Shown here in pieces: positions 1 to 7,623 of a stretch of 64,000 nucleotides of DNA; within the stretch, counting starts at the first letter, position 1, and each line of letters begins with the position of its first letter. This stretch comes from Cyclobacterium roseum (GTDB taxonomy: Bacteria; Bacteroidota; Bacteroidia; Cytophagales; Cyclobacteriaceae). Location of the stretch: the NCBI RefSeq assembly GCF_010119225.1, contig NZ_WNKF01000001.1:496001-560000 (forward strand), written 5' to 3'. Both the position numbers and the translations under genes were made by a program. Under the pieces are notes generated by a model. That model ran no database searches, was not told where the DNA came from, and saw nothing but the letters and a program-made list of their open reading frames with translations.

Positions 1-195
1 AATGCAAGTCCATTAGATAAGTTACCCACCGACAAACAAAACCTTTACATAGCGTTGCCCGACACCTTTACAACAAGTGAAGGCTTACAGGTTGCTGGAA
101 GGTTTGACGTGGCTGAACGGACTTTTAAGCGGTTTCTGTCAAACAGGGAATTGTTTAACAACCATACAAGGGGCGAATATGAAAAGCGGTATTAA
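1..195 (+). CDS. C-terminal end of a DUF3987-like mobile-element primase/ATPase (partial)
   Basis: An open frame runs in from the left edge and stops with TAA, leaving 64 residues. The tail contains TSEGLQVAGRFDVAERTFKR, which reads like a DNA-binding helix-turn-helix at the end of replication proteins, and closes with TRGEYEKRY. I recognise this ending from DUF3987 (YfjI-like) proteins that precede a DUF6371 gene in Bacteroidota integrative elements. The next gene here is DUF6371-like, which supports that reading. The catalytic part lies outside the window, so the family call rests on the tail and on context only. Confidence 0.55.
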   Translation, partial: NASPLDKLPTDKQNLYIALPDTFTTSEGLQVAGRFDVAERTFKRFLSNRELFNNHTRGEYEKRY

Positions 196-200
196 TCAAA

Positions 201-291
201 TGGCATTTGGCACAATTGACACAAATGGCACGAACGGCGCAAAATTAAATGCCACTTATGCCATAAATGCCACTTGTGCCACGTGCCAAAC
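201..291. repeat. Iteron-like inverted repeat array of 9-bp units
   Basis: The left arm (201-243) is a tandem series of 9-bp units related to TGGCACAAA. The right arm (249-291) is a tandem series of the reverse-complement type, ATGCCACTT, ATGCCATAA, ATGCCACTT, GTGCCACGT. Together they form a long imperfect hairpin between the DUF3987-like stop and the start of the next gene. Such arrays can act as replication iterons, as an operator, or as an RNA hairpin over the downstream start. The sequence does not decide between these. Confidence 0.7.
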
Positions 292-305
292 AATCATTTC
301 AAAAA

Positions 306-1712
306 ATGGATAAGCACCGATACAGTTTAGAAAAAGGCAGTAAAAAGCACTATTGCCCCGACTGTAATAAAAAGACGTTTGTACTGTACATTGATACAGA
401 AACAGGCGACTATTTACCCAAACAGTACGGACGTTGCGACCGTGAAAGCAAGTGTTTGTACCACCTCAACCCCTATTTAGACGGGTACGCAAAAGCAATT
501 TGGGTACAGGAACAGGGCAAACGTTCAAATTTGCCGAACAACCGGAAACCACAGCGAAAAAAGGGAAAACCACAGCCTTCACCTGAATCCGTATTTTTTG
601 ACTTTGATACATTCAGGCAAACATTAAAGGCAAATCGCTATGAGCAAAACACTTTTATTCAGAACTTACTTTTATCCGTCCCCTACCCTTTTGACACCCA
701 GGCAGTCACAAGGGTAATTGAATTATACCGATTGGGGACGGTTTCAAATGGTTACAGAGCCGGGGCAACTACTTTTCCTTTTATTGATATAAAGGGCAAT
801 GTAAGATCCGTGCAGGTTAAACAATTTGACGAACAGAACCACACCACAGGCACGGACTTTTTACATTCAATCATTGAAAAGCACCGCACCCGGAATAATA
901 AGCCTTTGCCTGAATGGTTGGAAGCCTACAAAAAGCAGGATAAACGGGTTTCCTGTTTGTTTGGCGAACACCTTTTAAGCAAATACCACAGCAACCCGGT
1001 TGCCCTGGTAGAAGCACCAAAAACAGCCGTTTACGGCACCTTGTATTTTGGCTTACCTCAAACACCTGAAAGCCTTGTTTGGTTGGCAGTGTACAACAAA
1101 AGCAGCTTTTCATTTGACAAGCTGACCGTATTGAAAGGGCGTTTTGTGTACGTATTCCCGGACTTATCAGAAAATGGTAATACCTTCAATGAATGGGAAA
1201 CAAAAGCCAAACAATACGAAAGGTGTTTACCGGGAACACGTTTTATTTTTTCGGAACTATTGGAACAGCTGGCACCTGAAAAAGACAAAAAGGAGGGCAA
1301 CGACCTGGCAGATTATTTAATAAAACAGGATTGGCGGACGTACAGAAAATGGAATACCAAGGAACAGCCGTCACCAAAGCCTGAACATGGAATAAGTATA
1401 GGCCCAAAGTTGAAAATATTAGATCAATCTCCGCCAATACCAGATTCTGAAATAGTAAAATCCAGCCAAATCGAACCACCTATAAAAGAGCAGTCCGAAT
1501 CCTGGAACAATAGTATTTCAGAACTTGAAACCTACTTTGCAAACATTGAAATACCTGCCAAACCTGTAAAACTGAATCGATTCAGTACAATAACAGATTG
1601 TTCCAAATTCATTAAATGCCACTTTGCCACCGTGAAAGCGAACAACAGCAAACGAACCTTTTTACCCTACTTGAACCGATTAAAGAAATTAAAACAGCTT
1701 AAAAAACACTAA
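306..1712 (+). CDS. DUF6371-like zinc-finger protein of a mobile element
   Basis: This protein of about 468 aa resembles the DUF6371 family found in Bacteroidota mobile elements. The N-terminus has a zinc-ribbon-like pair of cysteine clusters, CPDC near residues 19-22 and CDRESKC near residues 45-51, followed by YHLNPY. The middle segment (CLFGEHLL then VALVEAPKTAVYG) resembles a Toprim-like core as seen in primase-type proteins. The C-terminal ~120 residues are low-complexity and basic, ending in a lysine-rich tail. I chose ATG at 306 because the longer frame from 267 would run through the inverted repeat. A role in element replication is inferred from the neighbouring DUF3987-like gene; no activity is shown by the sequence. 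Confidence 0.65.
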   Translation: MDKHRYSLEKGSKKHYCPDCNKKTFVLYIDTETGDYLPKQYGRCDRESKCLYHLNPYLDGYAKAIWVQEQGKRSNLPNNRKPQRKKGKPQPSPESVFFDFDTFRQTLKANRYEQNTFIQNLLLSVPYPFDTQAVTRVIELYRLGTVSNGYRAGATTFPFIDIKGNVRSVQVKQFDEQNHTTGTDFLHSIIEKHRTRNNKPLPEWLEAYKKQDKRVSCLFGEHLLSKYHSNPVALVEAPKTAVYGTLYFGLPQTPESLVWLAVYNKSSFSFDKLTVLKGRFVYVFPDLSENGNTFNEWETKAKQYERCLPGTRFIFSELLEQLAPEKDKKEGNDLADYLIKQDWRTYRKWNTKEQPSPKPEHGISIGPKLKILDQSPPIPDSEIVKSSQIEPPIKEQSESWNNSISELETYFANIEIPAKPVKLNRFSTITDCSKFIKCHFATVKANNSKRTFLPYLNRLKKLKQLKKH

Positions 1713-1748
1713 ATTCGTTAATAATTTAGGTTTCAAACGTCCGATAAA

Positions 1749-2339
1749 ATGCCAAAACTCTATACATTCCCAACACTTTATAATGAAGCCTTGCAAATTA
1801 ATATTTCAAAGCTAAAAAGTTGGGGCTATCTTACCCCGGGACAAGTAATTAACGGAGTGCTTAATTGGAGCAATAACGGCAACCCCACAGGTAGTATTTC
1901 AATTAAGGTTTACACCCTTGACAGTAGGCCCTATATTGAACTGAATTACAAGTACAAGGACGAACCCCGGAAATACAAAATATATTTAATCTCAACCCCT
2001 TCAAATCTAAACAAGGGCGAAATATGGTATTTCCTTTGCCCTTGGACAAACAAGCGTTGCCGGAAACTGTATTCCATAGGCGGGTACTTTTTGCACCGTG
2101 AAGCGTTCAACGGTTGTATGTACGAATCCCAAACCCACAGTAAAAAGTACAGGCAACTGGAAAAAACATACGGGGCGTACTTCAAAAGTGATAACCTATA
2201 CAGCGAACTGTACAAAAAGCATTTTAAAAAAACGTATGCCGGGAGACCAACCAAAAAGTATTTGCGAATAATGGAGCAAATAACCAATAGCGAACAAATT
2301 GACCATAGAAAAATTGAAAATTTAATTTACCCTTCTTGA
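1749..2339 (+). CDS. Conserved mobile-element protein of unknown function
   Basis: This 196-aa protein follows the DUF6371-like gene by 36 bp on the same strand, so the two probably share a transcript. It is rich in Tyr and Lys. A cysteine pair sits in CPWTNKRCRKLY (around residue 100), followed by GGYFLHREAFNGCMYESQT and then the basic YRQLEKTYGAYF and KKTYAGRPTKKYL. The CPxTxKRCRKLY...FxGCMYE pattern looks like a small zinc-binding or nucleic-acid-binding fold. I recall similar proteins beside integrative elements in Bacteroidota but know no assigned function. No signal peptide or membrane segment is visible. Confidence 0.6.
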   Translation: MPKLYTFPTLYNEALQINISKLKSWGYLTPGQVINGVLNWSNNGNPTGSISIKVYTLDSRPYIELNYKYKDEPRKYKIYLISTPSNLNKGEIWYFLCPWTNKRCRKLYSIGGYFLHREAFNGCMYESQTHSKKYRQLEKTYGAYFKSDNLYSELYKKHFKKTYAGRPTKKYLRIMEQITNSEQIDHRKIENLIYPS

Positions 2340-2356
2340 ATTGGTAAAATACTTTT

Positions 2357-2956
2357 TTACCAATCTTCGTCTAGATTTTCTACGGTTTTAAAAGTGAGCA
2401 TATCAAGATAAAATTTGTCTAAAAGTTCTAAAATAGAAGTTATGTTTTTTCTTACCTTATTATTTCCCTTAAAACTAAAATCTCCATTATAAGATTCAAC
2501 ATTTCCCTTTGAAGTTGTTGAGGTTTGACCGACCAATGATCTGTTGATTAAATCACTCATTACCCCATCATCGATATAACCCAAATTAGTCAAAATAGCC
2601 CTATACCTACCTTCTTTAAATTCAATGGATACGTTGAAAATTTGCTCCACATCTATTAAAACCATTGGAGTTCTGCCTCTTGAATACCCATATTTCTGAT
2701 TATCAATTGGCCTTTTTTCAAATTCTCCTTTGAATGAATTGGAATCCTCTGAAATAATATTAATTATTCCATTTTCTGAAAAGTAGGTCTTCAACGAATT
2801 GAAATCAATATCCTGCCCAGGTTCAAAAACCTTAACCCAGGAAACGGTTCTTTCTGCTTTGTCAAACCTAAAATTTCCAATTTCTTCAACTTGAGAGAAA
2901 GACGGTAGGATAAGTAAAAAACAAAAAACAATTACTAAAGCAATTTTTTCGAACAT
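2357..2956 (-). CDS. Secreted protein of unknown function
   Basis: A 199-aa protein with a clear N-terminal signal peptide (hydrophobic IALVIVFCFLLILPSFS, cleavage probably after SFSQ). It is therefore exported, most likely to the periplasm. The mature part has a DUF4468-like look, a short alternating beta pattern beginning at FRFDKAERTVSWVKVFE, but I cannot confirm the family. No catalytic motif is visible. It is convergent with the mobile-element gene on the plus strand (17 bp between stops), so it may be the first chromosomal gene next to the element or a late cargo gene. Confidence 0.55.
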   Translation of the reverse strand: MFEKIALVIVFCFLLILPSFSQVEEIGNFRFDKAERTVSWVKVFEPGQDIDFNSLKTYFSENGIINIISEDSNSFKGEFEKRPIDNQKYGYSRGRTPMVLIDVEQIFNVSIEFKEGRYRAILTNLGYIDDGVMSDLINRSLVGQTSTTSKGNVESYNGDFSFKGNNKVRKNITSILELLDKFYLDMLTFKTVENLDEDW

Positions 2957-3432
2957 CTCTTTTAATATTTAATTTGAATAAAGTTAAAAATTACTGATCC
3001 ATTTCCAATGAAAAGGAATCAAAGAAGCAATCTAAATATTAAATTTCATGCAATGGTGATTCAGAATTTTAGCGTTTTTATAGGGTTTTCAGGCAATATT
3101 GTACCCTATTTGTACCCCTAAATTATAAGTAATTGAATATCAATGTTAATTACTTTTTGTATCGGGAAGTAAGCGCACATTTTTACAAGTTCTTCTATTT
3201 TGTTTTTTAAAATTCGTCTAAATCAATTGTTTTTTTAGGTAAAAAAAATGCATCTTCCTCCCTCTCCGCTGGAAGAGGGATCGAGGGTGAGGGAGAAAAA
3301 ACAAGAGAATTACATTCCCTATCCGATGTTTACGACATTATCGGCCCCAACGAGCTCTTTACCTACCAAGAAGCAAACGCCATTGTCAACTCATCTATGG
3401 ATTCAAAAATAAAGCGTATCCATAAATTGCCC
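2957..3432. other. Intergenic region with an att-like repeat, a REP-like hairpin and a coding-like scrap
   Basis: No intact gene is visible. Three things stand out. The segment 3090-3175 resembles other non-coding repeats in this window. A purine/pyrimidine-rich imperfect hairpin at 3256-3295 (CCCTCTCC...GGAAGAGGG...GGGTGAGGG) looks like the GC-rich REP-type palindromes scattered in many Bacteroidota genomes. From about 3300 to 3468 the plus strand has an open frame without a start codon (LSDVYDIIGPNELFTYQEAN) that overlaps the 3' end of the hipT-like gene, and which could be a gene remnant. Confidence 0.45.
3090..3175. repeat. Dispersed non-coding repeat, copy D (att-like)
   Basis: The stretch has a direct repeat ATTGTACCC / TTTGTACCCC and then an AT-rich segment ending in ACTTTTTGTATCGGGAAGT. 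The first part resembles the TTGTACCG-type sequences at about 5035, 14115 and 16125. The second part resembles the segment with the CTTTCCG/CGGAAAG palindrome at 12660, apart from about 20 extra bases. It lies between the mobile-element genes and the toxin-antitoxin-rich region, so it could be an old recombination site. Confidence 0.4.
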
Positions 3433-4371
3433 TCACCCTTCGAATACGCTTATCCTATCCACCAGTAATTCAGCATATTTCTCTTTAAATTCATCACTGA
3501 GAAAACTCTTTTGAATCATGGTCATCCAATCTTCTTTACATGCCATCATTTTGGAGATGATGTTTTCCTGCTGCCTTTTGTCTAAACCGGCAACATTAAA
3601 TGCTTGTGTGAAATCCCCCTTTCTAATTTTTTTCTTTTTGCCGTTTAAGGTAAGGGCAAGCTCTTCATCATCCGCTGGATTGACGATGCCTGTACAGAGC
3701 ATATCATATGCCGGACTCAGTACCGGCCCAAAACCGGGCCTTGTGATTAAAGAAAAATTTTTAAGGTGCATATCGGCGTTCCCGGTCAGAAAACTGAAAA
3801 CCACCTGTTCATAAAAATTGACAAGATCCAAGCCGGGCAACTTGGAGTATTTTAAAATCGTTTTAGCTACCTGTTCATAGGATCCTCTGTACTTGTCCTC
3901 TGTCAACCTCTCCGTCAACTGGCACATGTCTTCCATGTGAAGTTTACTTTTCTTAATCCTGTCGATCCTTTTGGTGATATAGGCAAGATTCCCTGATTTC
4001 ATCCGGATCAGGGAATGGGGCACCGTGGGAATCTTGGCGATCTCCGCCAGGTGCATGGTCAGATCTTCCACTTCAGGAAGTTGCGGATAATTGGATGAGG
4101 CGGGTTTTAAAATATATCCACCCCATAAACCAACAATGGTAAAACGTTTCGTATCCGAATCACCTTTCGAAATATGTAAGGACAATTTCGCTTGAACCCC
4201 AGTCAATGTGACTTGGCTTTTGATGATGTTTTTGGCAAGCTCTTCCATCTCATTTTCAGCATAGGGCAATTCCGGCGGAACGGGAGAGCCAAATATCTTC
4301 CTACTACAGGAGGAATGAAAATCGGTTTCGCCATCCTGCAGGGGCTTATAACAGTACAAACATTTCTCCAT
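3433..4371 (-). CDS. hipT: HipT-like serine/threonine kinase toxin (HipA C-terminal domain)
   Basis: A 312-aa kinase corresponding to the body of HipA without its N-terminal lobe, as in three-gene HipBST systems where HipT phosphorylates a tRNA synthetase and stops translation. Visible features are an N-terminal Cys cluster (C4, C7, C22), the Gly-rich ATP loop region TGVQAK at 57-62, K89 in YILKP, the catalytic segment NADMHLKN at 198-205 (D200 as base, N205 for metal), and D223 in the DFG-equivalent position. ATG at 4371 overlaps the upstream stop as TGATG, which indicates translational coupling. A GTG one codon earlier is possible. Family assignment is firm. The cellular target is inference. 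Confidence 0.85.
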   Translation of the reverse strand: MEKCLYCYKPLQDGETDFHSSCSRKIFGSPVPPELPYAENEMEELAKNIIKSQVTLTGVQAKLSLHISKGDSDTKRFTIVGLWGGYILKPASSNYPQLPEVEDLTMHLAEIAKIPTVPHSLIRMKSGNLAYITKRIDRIKKSKLHMEDMCQLTERLTEDKYRGSYEQVAKTILKYSKLPGLDLVNFYEQVVFSFLTGNADMHLKNFSLITRPGFGPVLSPAYDMLCTGIVNPADDEELALTLNGKKKKIRKGDFTQAFNVAGLDKRQQENIISKMMACKEDWMTMIQKSFLSDEFKEKYAELLVDRISVFEG

Positions 4372-4703
4372 CACAATTCTTCTATTTGTGGCACAATACT
4401 GACCGCTCCAATCGTATCCTTACAGCAAACCAACAAAAGCCCCATCCTGTCCCGTGAGTCGAGTTTCCAACTTTTCTCCGCAATATCCAGTAACCAGCCT
4501 TCCGGTATCAGGCCATCAAAAAAAGGAAACATCGTTAGGGAATGAAAATACTTTCCAGACAAGGACAAAGTCAAACTTACAGGCTCTGGGTTTTCTGAAG
4601 CTAGATAATCACCATCATAACTGAAATGATAGCCATCTTCATCCTGAATAAGCAGTCCGGCAAAACGGTCATGAATAAATACCTGCGCAATCCTTTTAGA
4701 CAT
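4371..4703 (-). CDS. hipS: HipS-like antitoxin (HipA N-terminal domain as a separate protein)
   Basis: A 110-aa protein equal to the HipA N-subdomain-1. It shows the typical FFDGLIPEGWLLDI stretch and the C-terminal LVCCKDTIGAVSIV. In characterised HipBST this small protein, not HipB, is the principal neutraliser of the kinase, while HipB strengthens it and represses the operon. The start is placed at ATG 4703, where ATG TCT overlaps the end of hipB by 8 nt. A longer frame beginning nine codons upstream would overlap hipB further and lacks support. It sits between hipB and hipT, the canonical HipBST order. Confidence 0.8.
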   Translation of the reverse strand: MSKRIAQVFIHDRFAGLLIQDEDGYHFSYDGDYLASENPEPVSLTLSLSGKYFHSLTMFPFFDGLIPEGWLLDIAEKSWKLDSRDRMGLLLVCCKDTIGAVSIVPQIEEL

Positions 4704-4905
4704 GGTGATCCTGTTTAATCTCAACGGCACCTAATTCATAGCCAAACAAGCGCAACACCTGGTTAACCTTGTCCATTCTTAAGGTAGGCTTGCCCTGCTC
4801 AAGGTCACGTACAAACCTCAACCCCACCCCGGCTTTACTGGCCAATTCAGGTTGCGTCAAAGCAACCGCTTTTCTTTTATTTTTCACGAACTCGGATAGA
4901 TCCAT
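4696..4905 (-). CDS. hipB: HipB-like XRE-family repressor/antitoxin
   Basis: A 69-aa helix-turn-helix protein (TQPELASKAGVGLRFVRDLE at residues 17-36) and the first gene of the hip operon. It should bind the operator array just upstream and autoregulate the three genes. I chose ATG at 4905 (MDLSEFVKNK) because a 12-codon upstream extension would be encoded by the first operator palindrome itself and lacks conserved sequence. The C-terminus GYELGAVEIKQ resembles other HipB proteins. The frame ends inside the hipS start, indicating a compact co-translated operon. Confidence 0.85.
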   Translation of the reverse strand: MDLSEFVKNKRKAVALTQPELASKAGVGLRFVRDLEQGKPTLRMDKVNQVLRLFGYELGAVEIKQDHHV

Positions 4906-4913
4906 CTGTTTTT

Positions 4914-5011
4914 TATACCTGATTGGGTACAAATTTAGCAATAATTTTTAATTTATACCTTTTAGGGTATAAAAAACTTATATTAACTGAAATTATACCT
5001 GAAAAGGTATA
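4914..5011 (-). promoter_or_regulatory. Three-site operator array of the hip operon
   Basis: Three palindromes of the form TATACC-N6-GGTATA lie at 4914-4931 (last half GGTACA), 4954-4971 and 4994-5011. The last two are perfect. Their starts are exactly 40 bp apart. This resembles the multiple inverted-repeat operators of hipBA-type promoters and is the obvious binding site for the HipB-like protein, whose start codon is 9 bp from the first site. Confidence 0.8.
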
Positions 5012-5034
5012 ATTGTATTCAAATGTATTCAAAA

Positions 5035-5090
5035 ATTACCGCAAATACTTGTTCTGTATTTGTACCGTCAATAGTTTAACCTATTGATAA
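5035..5090. repeat. Dispersed non-coding repeat, copy A
   Basis: The stretch containing TGTATTTGTACCG and AGTTTAACCTATTGAT resembles the segments at about 14115-14170 and 16125-16180. All three copies lie just upstream of a minus-strand toxin-antitoxin operon or its remnant. It could be a shared promoter module carried with these operons or a scar of their insertion. Confidence 0.5.
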
Positions 5091-5165
5091 ATAGTATTTT
5101 ATACTTTATAATGCGAAGCGTCTTACTTTTATAAAGTAATGAAATACGATTTAAATTCGCCATTT

Positions 5166-5603
5166 TTGACCATACCATACATTTCCGTCGAAGAATTAGC
5201 CCACTACCTTTCCTCCAAAAAGCCCGGATTCTAAACCCAAAATGGCCTGTCCATTTATTTGAATGACGGATCGATTTCTTCCAATTATGATTTTGAAATC
5301 GAAGAACTGGAATTTTCCTTTAGTTTATTTTCTGAAGAGGAAAGGCTTGGCGAGTTTATTGAGGGGTTTAGGGTCCAACGTATCAAAGATTTTGAAGCAT
5401 TGGGCTACAAAAATAGCTGGATCCGGTACCTCAACCGGGAAGCAGATAGGGAGGTTACCCAGATGGAATCGGAAGAGGGCCCGCTATGTTTTCAATTACA
5501 CAAAATGAAAACCCTGGTATTCGCTGCCTCCTTGCATTTCTATGATGAAGTGTATGAACAACTGACATTACCGGAAGATTTTATTTCTTATTTTTCCAAA
5601 AAT
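5166..5603 (+). pseudogene. Decayed copy 1 of a triplicated unknown protein family
   Basis: Closely similar to the two intact copies at 11160 and 12731, but broken twice. A TAA replaces the CAA codon in the conserved GFQTQNG (about residue 26), and the last ~14 codons are missing. The similarity stops at 5603, exactly at the stop codon of the convergent GNAT gene. An ATG downstream of the internal stop could still give a 139-aa product that reads into unrelated sequence. Upstream, TTACTTT and AATGAAATAC are shared with copy 2. Function of the family is unknown to me. Confidence 0.75.
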
Positions 5604-6163
5604 CAAGAATTATTCTGCTTCCACTCTTTCTTAGCTAAAACATACAATTTGAATTGCTCGTTACCCTTTTGTAGCTGAACATAGCCATCATGCTGAAATC
5701 CTATTTTTTCCAATACCCTGCACGAGCCTGTGTTTGAATCCGTAGTGATGGCACGGACTATTTCCGCACCATGAGTATGAATTGCTAATTCAACCACTTT
5801 TGGAGCGGATGCTGTTGCGTAGCCATTTCCTTCAAACGATTCTAAAATTGCATAGCCAACATCCAAACCTTCCACACCTTCTCGGTTGTGAAGGCTGCAA
5901 GTGCCGACTTCTTCCTTGGTTTCAGCATCGATAATTACATGATTGACAAATCCCTTTACGCTCAATTCAGGATGCATTTTATCCAAGATGTATTGTTTAG
6001 CATCAGTAACTGTTTTAATACCCCTATCGCCAATGTGAGAGAGCCAATTCGCACCTGTCATTAAATCATAGAGTAACGGAGCATCCTGCTCTGTTACCAG
6101 TCTTAATTGTATTGGCCTTGCCACCGCTTTGTCCATCCTAGTAAAGGAAAGTATTTTCAGCAT
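5603..6163 (-). CDS. GNAT-family N-acetyltransferase (RimJ/RimL type)
   Basis: A 186-aa protein with the RimJ/RimL-type GNAT layout: N-terminal LRLVTEQDAPLLYDLMTG, central beta strands HVIIDAETKEEVGTCSLHNRE, the acetyl-CoA loop region around EGNGYATASAPKVV, and C-terminal NTGSCRVLEKIGF. Such enzymes transfer acetyl from acetyl-CoA to an amine, often ribosomal protein N-termini or small molecules. The substrate cannot be read from the sequence. It stands alone, convergent with the pseudogene, and its stop codon coincides with the pseudogene break, so it probably arrived as a cargo gene. An alternative start is the internal ATG at MDKAV. Confidence 0.85.
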   Translation of the reverse strand: MLKILSFTRMDKAVARPIQLRLVTEQDAPLLYDLMTGANWLSHIGDRGIKTVTDAKQYILDKMHPELSVKGFVNHVIIDAETKEEVGTCSLHNREGVEGLDVGYAILESFEGNGYATASAPKVVELAIHTHGAEIVRAITTDSNTGSCRVLEKIGFQHDGYVQLQKGNEQFKLYVLAKKEWKQNNS

Positions 6164-6324
6164 GATTCACCAAACTATTCTAACATTAGTCCACAATATT
6201 AACCAGGTGCTATTGTCCATTTTGACCAATTTATACCTCCCAATGGTCAAACTTTTAAGCCAGGCAAAAAGTAAATAAAGAGAAATCCTCGCTCCCAAAT
6301 CGAACTTGCTTTACTAGCGAAAAG

Positions 6325-6633
6325 TCAAGAATTACCAAACTCATCCAAAGCGGCAAGTATTGGCCCTAACTCCCGACCTTTTTCTGAAAGGTGATAGTAA
6401 ACCTCCAAAGGAAATCCATTGACCTCTCGTCTCTTGATTAAACCTTGCTCTTCCATCTGTCTCAAGTGTTCGGTAAGCACTTTTTTTGACACTTTGGGCA
6501 TAGATCGCCACAGGTCATTGAACCTGTATTCTCCATAATGAAAAAGGAAATGCAGAATCATTGGTTTCCATTTTCCAGAAACCATATTCAACGCTTTTTT
6601 TAGTCCGCAATTTTCAAAATCCTTATAGTCCAT
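6325..6633 (-). CDS. HxlR-family winged helix-turn-helix regulator
   Basis: A 102-aa HxlR-type regulator with the family signature CGLKKALNMVSGKWKPMIL at residues 9-27, then FNDLWRSMPKVSKKVLTEHL as recognition helix, and the wing YYHLSEKGREL. These dimeric repressors or activators often control a neighbouring redox or detoxification gene. It is divergently transcribed from the metal-dependent hydrolase that begins at 6729, with 95 bp between the starts, so that gene is its most likely target. The single Cys near the N-terminus is the redox-sensing position in some HxlR members; whether it senses here is unknown. Confidence 0.9.
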   Translation of the reverse strand: MDYKDFENCGLKKALNMVSGKWKPMILHFLFHYGEYRFNDLWRSMPKVSKKVLTEHLRQMEEQGLIKRREVNGFPLEVYYHLSEKGRELGPILAALDEFGNS

Positions 6634-6728
6634 GTCCTTTTTTGGAGAAAAACAAAGTTACCTAAAAGTAACCTTCTTGCTAAGCCAGTAAAGCACCATT
6701 ACGTTTACCCGAATAAAAGAATTTTGAT

Positions 6729-7496
6729 ATGAAACTACAACTTTGGCGCAATGCCACTTTACAACTTAAACTAAATAGCAGCCAGCTTCTAATTGACCCT
6801 ATGCTTGGAAATAAAGGTTCATTCGGCGAGTTTCCTTGGACTAACGATAACAGAGAAAATCCCTTAGTAGATTTACCCTTTTCCAATTCCGAATTAGCTT
6901 TAAAACTCAAGAACATAGATGCGGTTTTCGTTTCACATCTTCACCCAGATCATTGGGATGAAGCAGCAGTAAATCTCCTTTCCAAGTCAACTCCAATTAT
7001 TTGCCCTGAACCTATTGCGCAAGCGATAGCCTCTTACGGTTTTAATGACGTTCAGCCTTTTCAAACCGAAAAGAGTTTTAATGATATTAACCTACATTTA
7101 ACGACCGGAAAGCATGGTACCGGTGAAATTGGTCAAAAAATGGGTTTAGTGAATGGCTTGATCCTGAACCATAACAACCAGAAAGTATATTTTGCTGGTG
7201 ACACGGTTTGGTGCGATGATGTAAAAGAAGCCATTGACAAGCATCAACCTCAACACATTATTGTGGCAGGCGGTGCAGCTACTTTCGCTATTGGTGAACC
7301 GGTTACAATGACCGCTGAACATATTCAGCAGATTGCAAGGTCTGCGCCTGGTACTAAGATATGGGTCACGCATTTGGAAGCCATTAGTCCATGTACAGAA
7401 AATCGAGCATTTCTGAGTAGTTTTCTACAATCACACAACTTGGAGAATCAGTGTAAAATCCTAAAAGATGGTGAAGAAGCTGAACTTTTATTTTAA
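6729..7496 (+). CDS. MBL-fold metal-dependent hydrolase (UlaG-like)
   Basis: A 255-aa metallo-beta-lactamase-fold protein. The metal-binding motif HLHPDHWDE is at about residues 71-79, with further ligands likely in HGTGEIG (~122), AGDTVWC (~157) and the late WVTHLEA. DPMLGNKGSFGEFP near residue 23 resembles UlaG/YtnP-like proteins that hydrolyse lactones or phosphodiesters. The specific substrate is not clear. Transcribed divergently from the HxlR regulator, which probably controls it. Start chosen at the only reasonable ATG, MKLQLWRNATL. Confidence 0.85.
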   Translation: MKLQLWRNATLQLKLNSSQLLIDPMLGNKGSFGEFPWTNDNRENPLVDLPFSNSELALKLKNIDAVFVSHLHPDHWDEAAVNLLSKSTPIICPEPIAQAIASYGFNDVQPFQTEKSFNDINLHLTTGKHGTGEIGQKMGLVNGLILNHNNQKVYFAGDTVWCDDVKEAIDKHQPQHIIVAGGAATFAIGEPVTMTAEHIQQIARSAPGTKIWVTHLEAISPCTENRAFLSSFLQSHNLENQCKILKDGEEAELLF

Positions 7497-7623
7497 AAAA
7501 GCATTAAGGATATTTGTACCCATAAAAAATGTGAAAATCATAGTGTATCCTTATATCAACAAATAATAACATAAGCTGAAACGTATTGCTACTTCATTGC
7601 TAGTTTGTTACAGAGACCGATAG

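Noticed and set aside
77-313. 78-codon frame over the iteron region
   Set aside because: It overlaps the primase-like tail in another frame, and its Asn-Gly-Thr/Asn-Ala-Thr pattern simply translates the 9-bp repeats.
4906-4941. 12-codon N-terminal extension of hipB
   Set aside because: It would be encoded by the first operator palindrome, and the helix-turn-helix family begins at MDLSEF.
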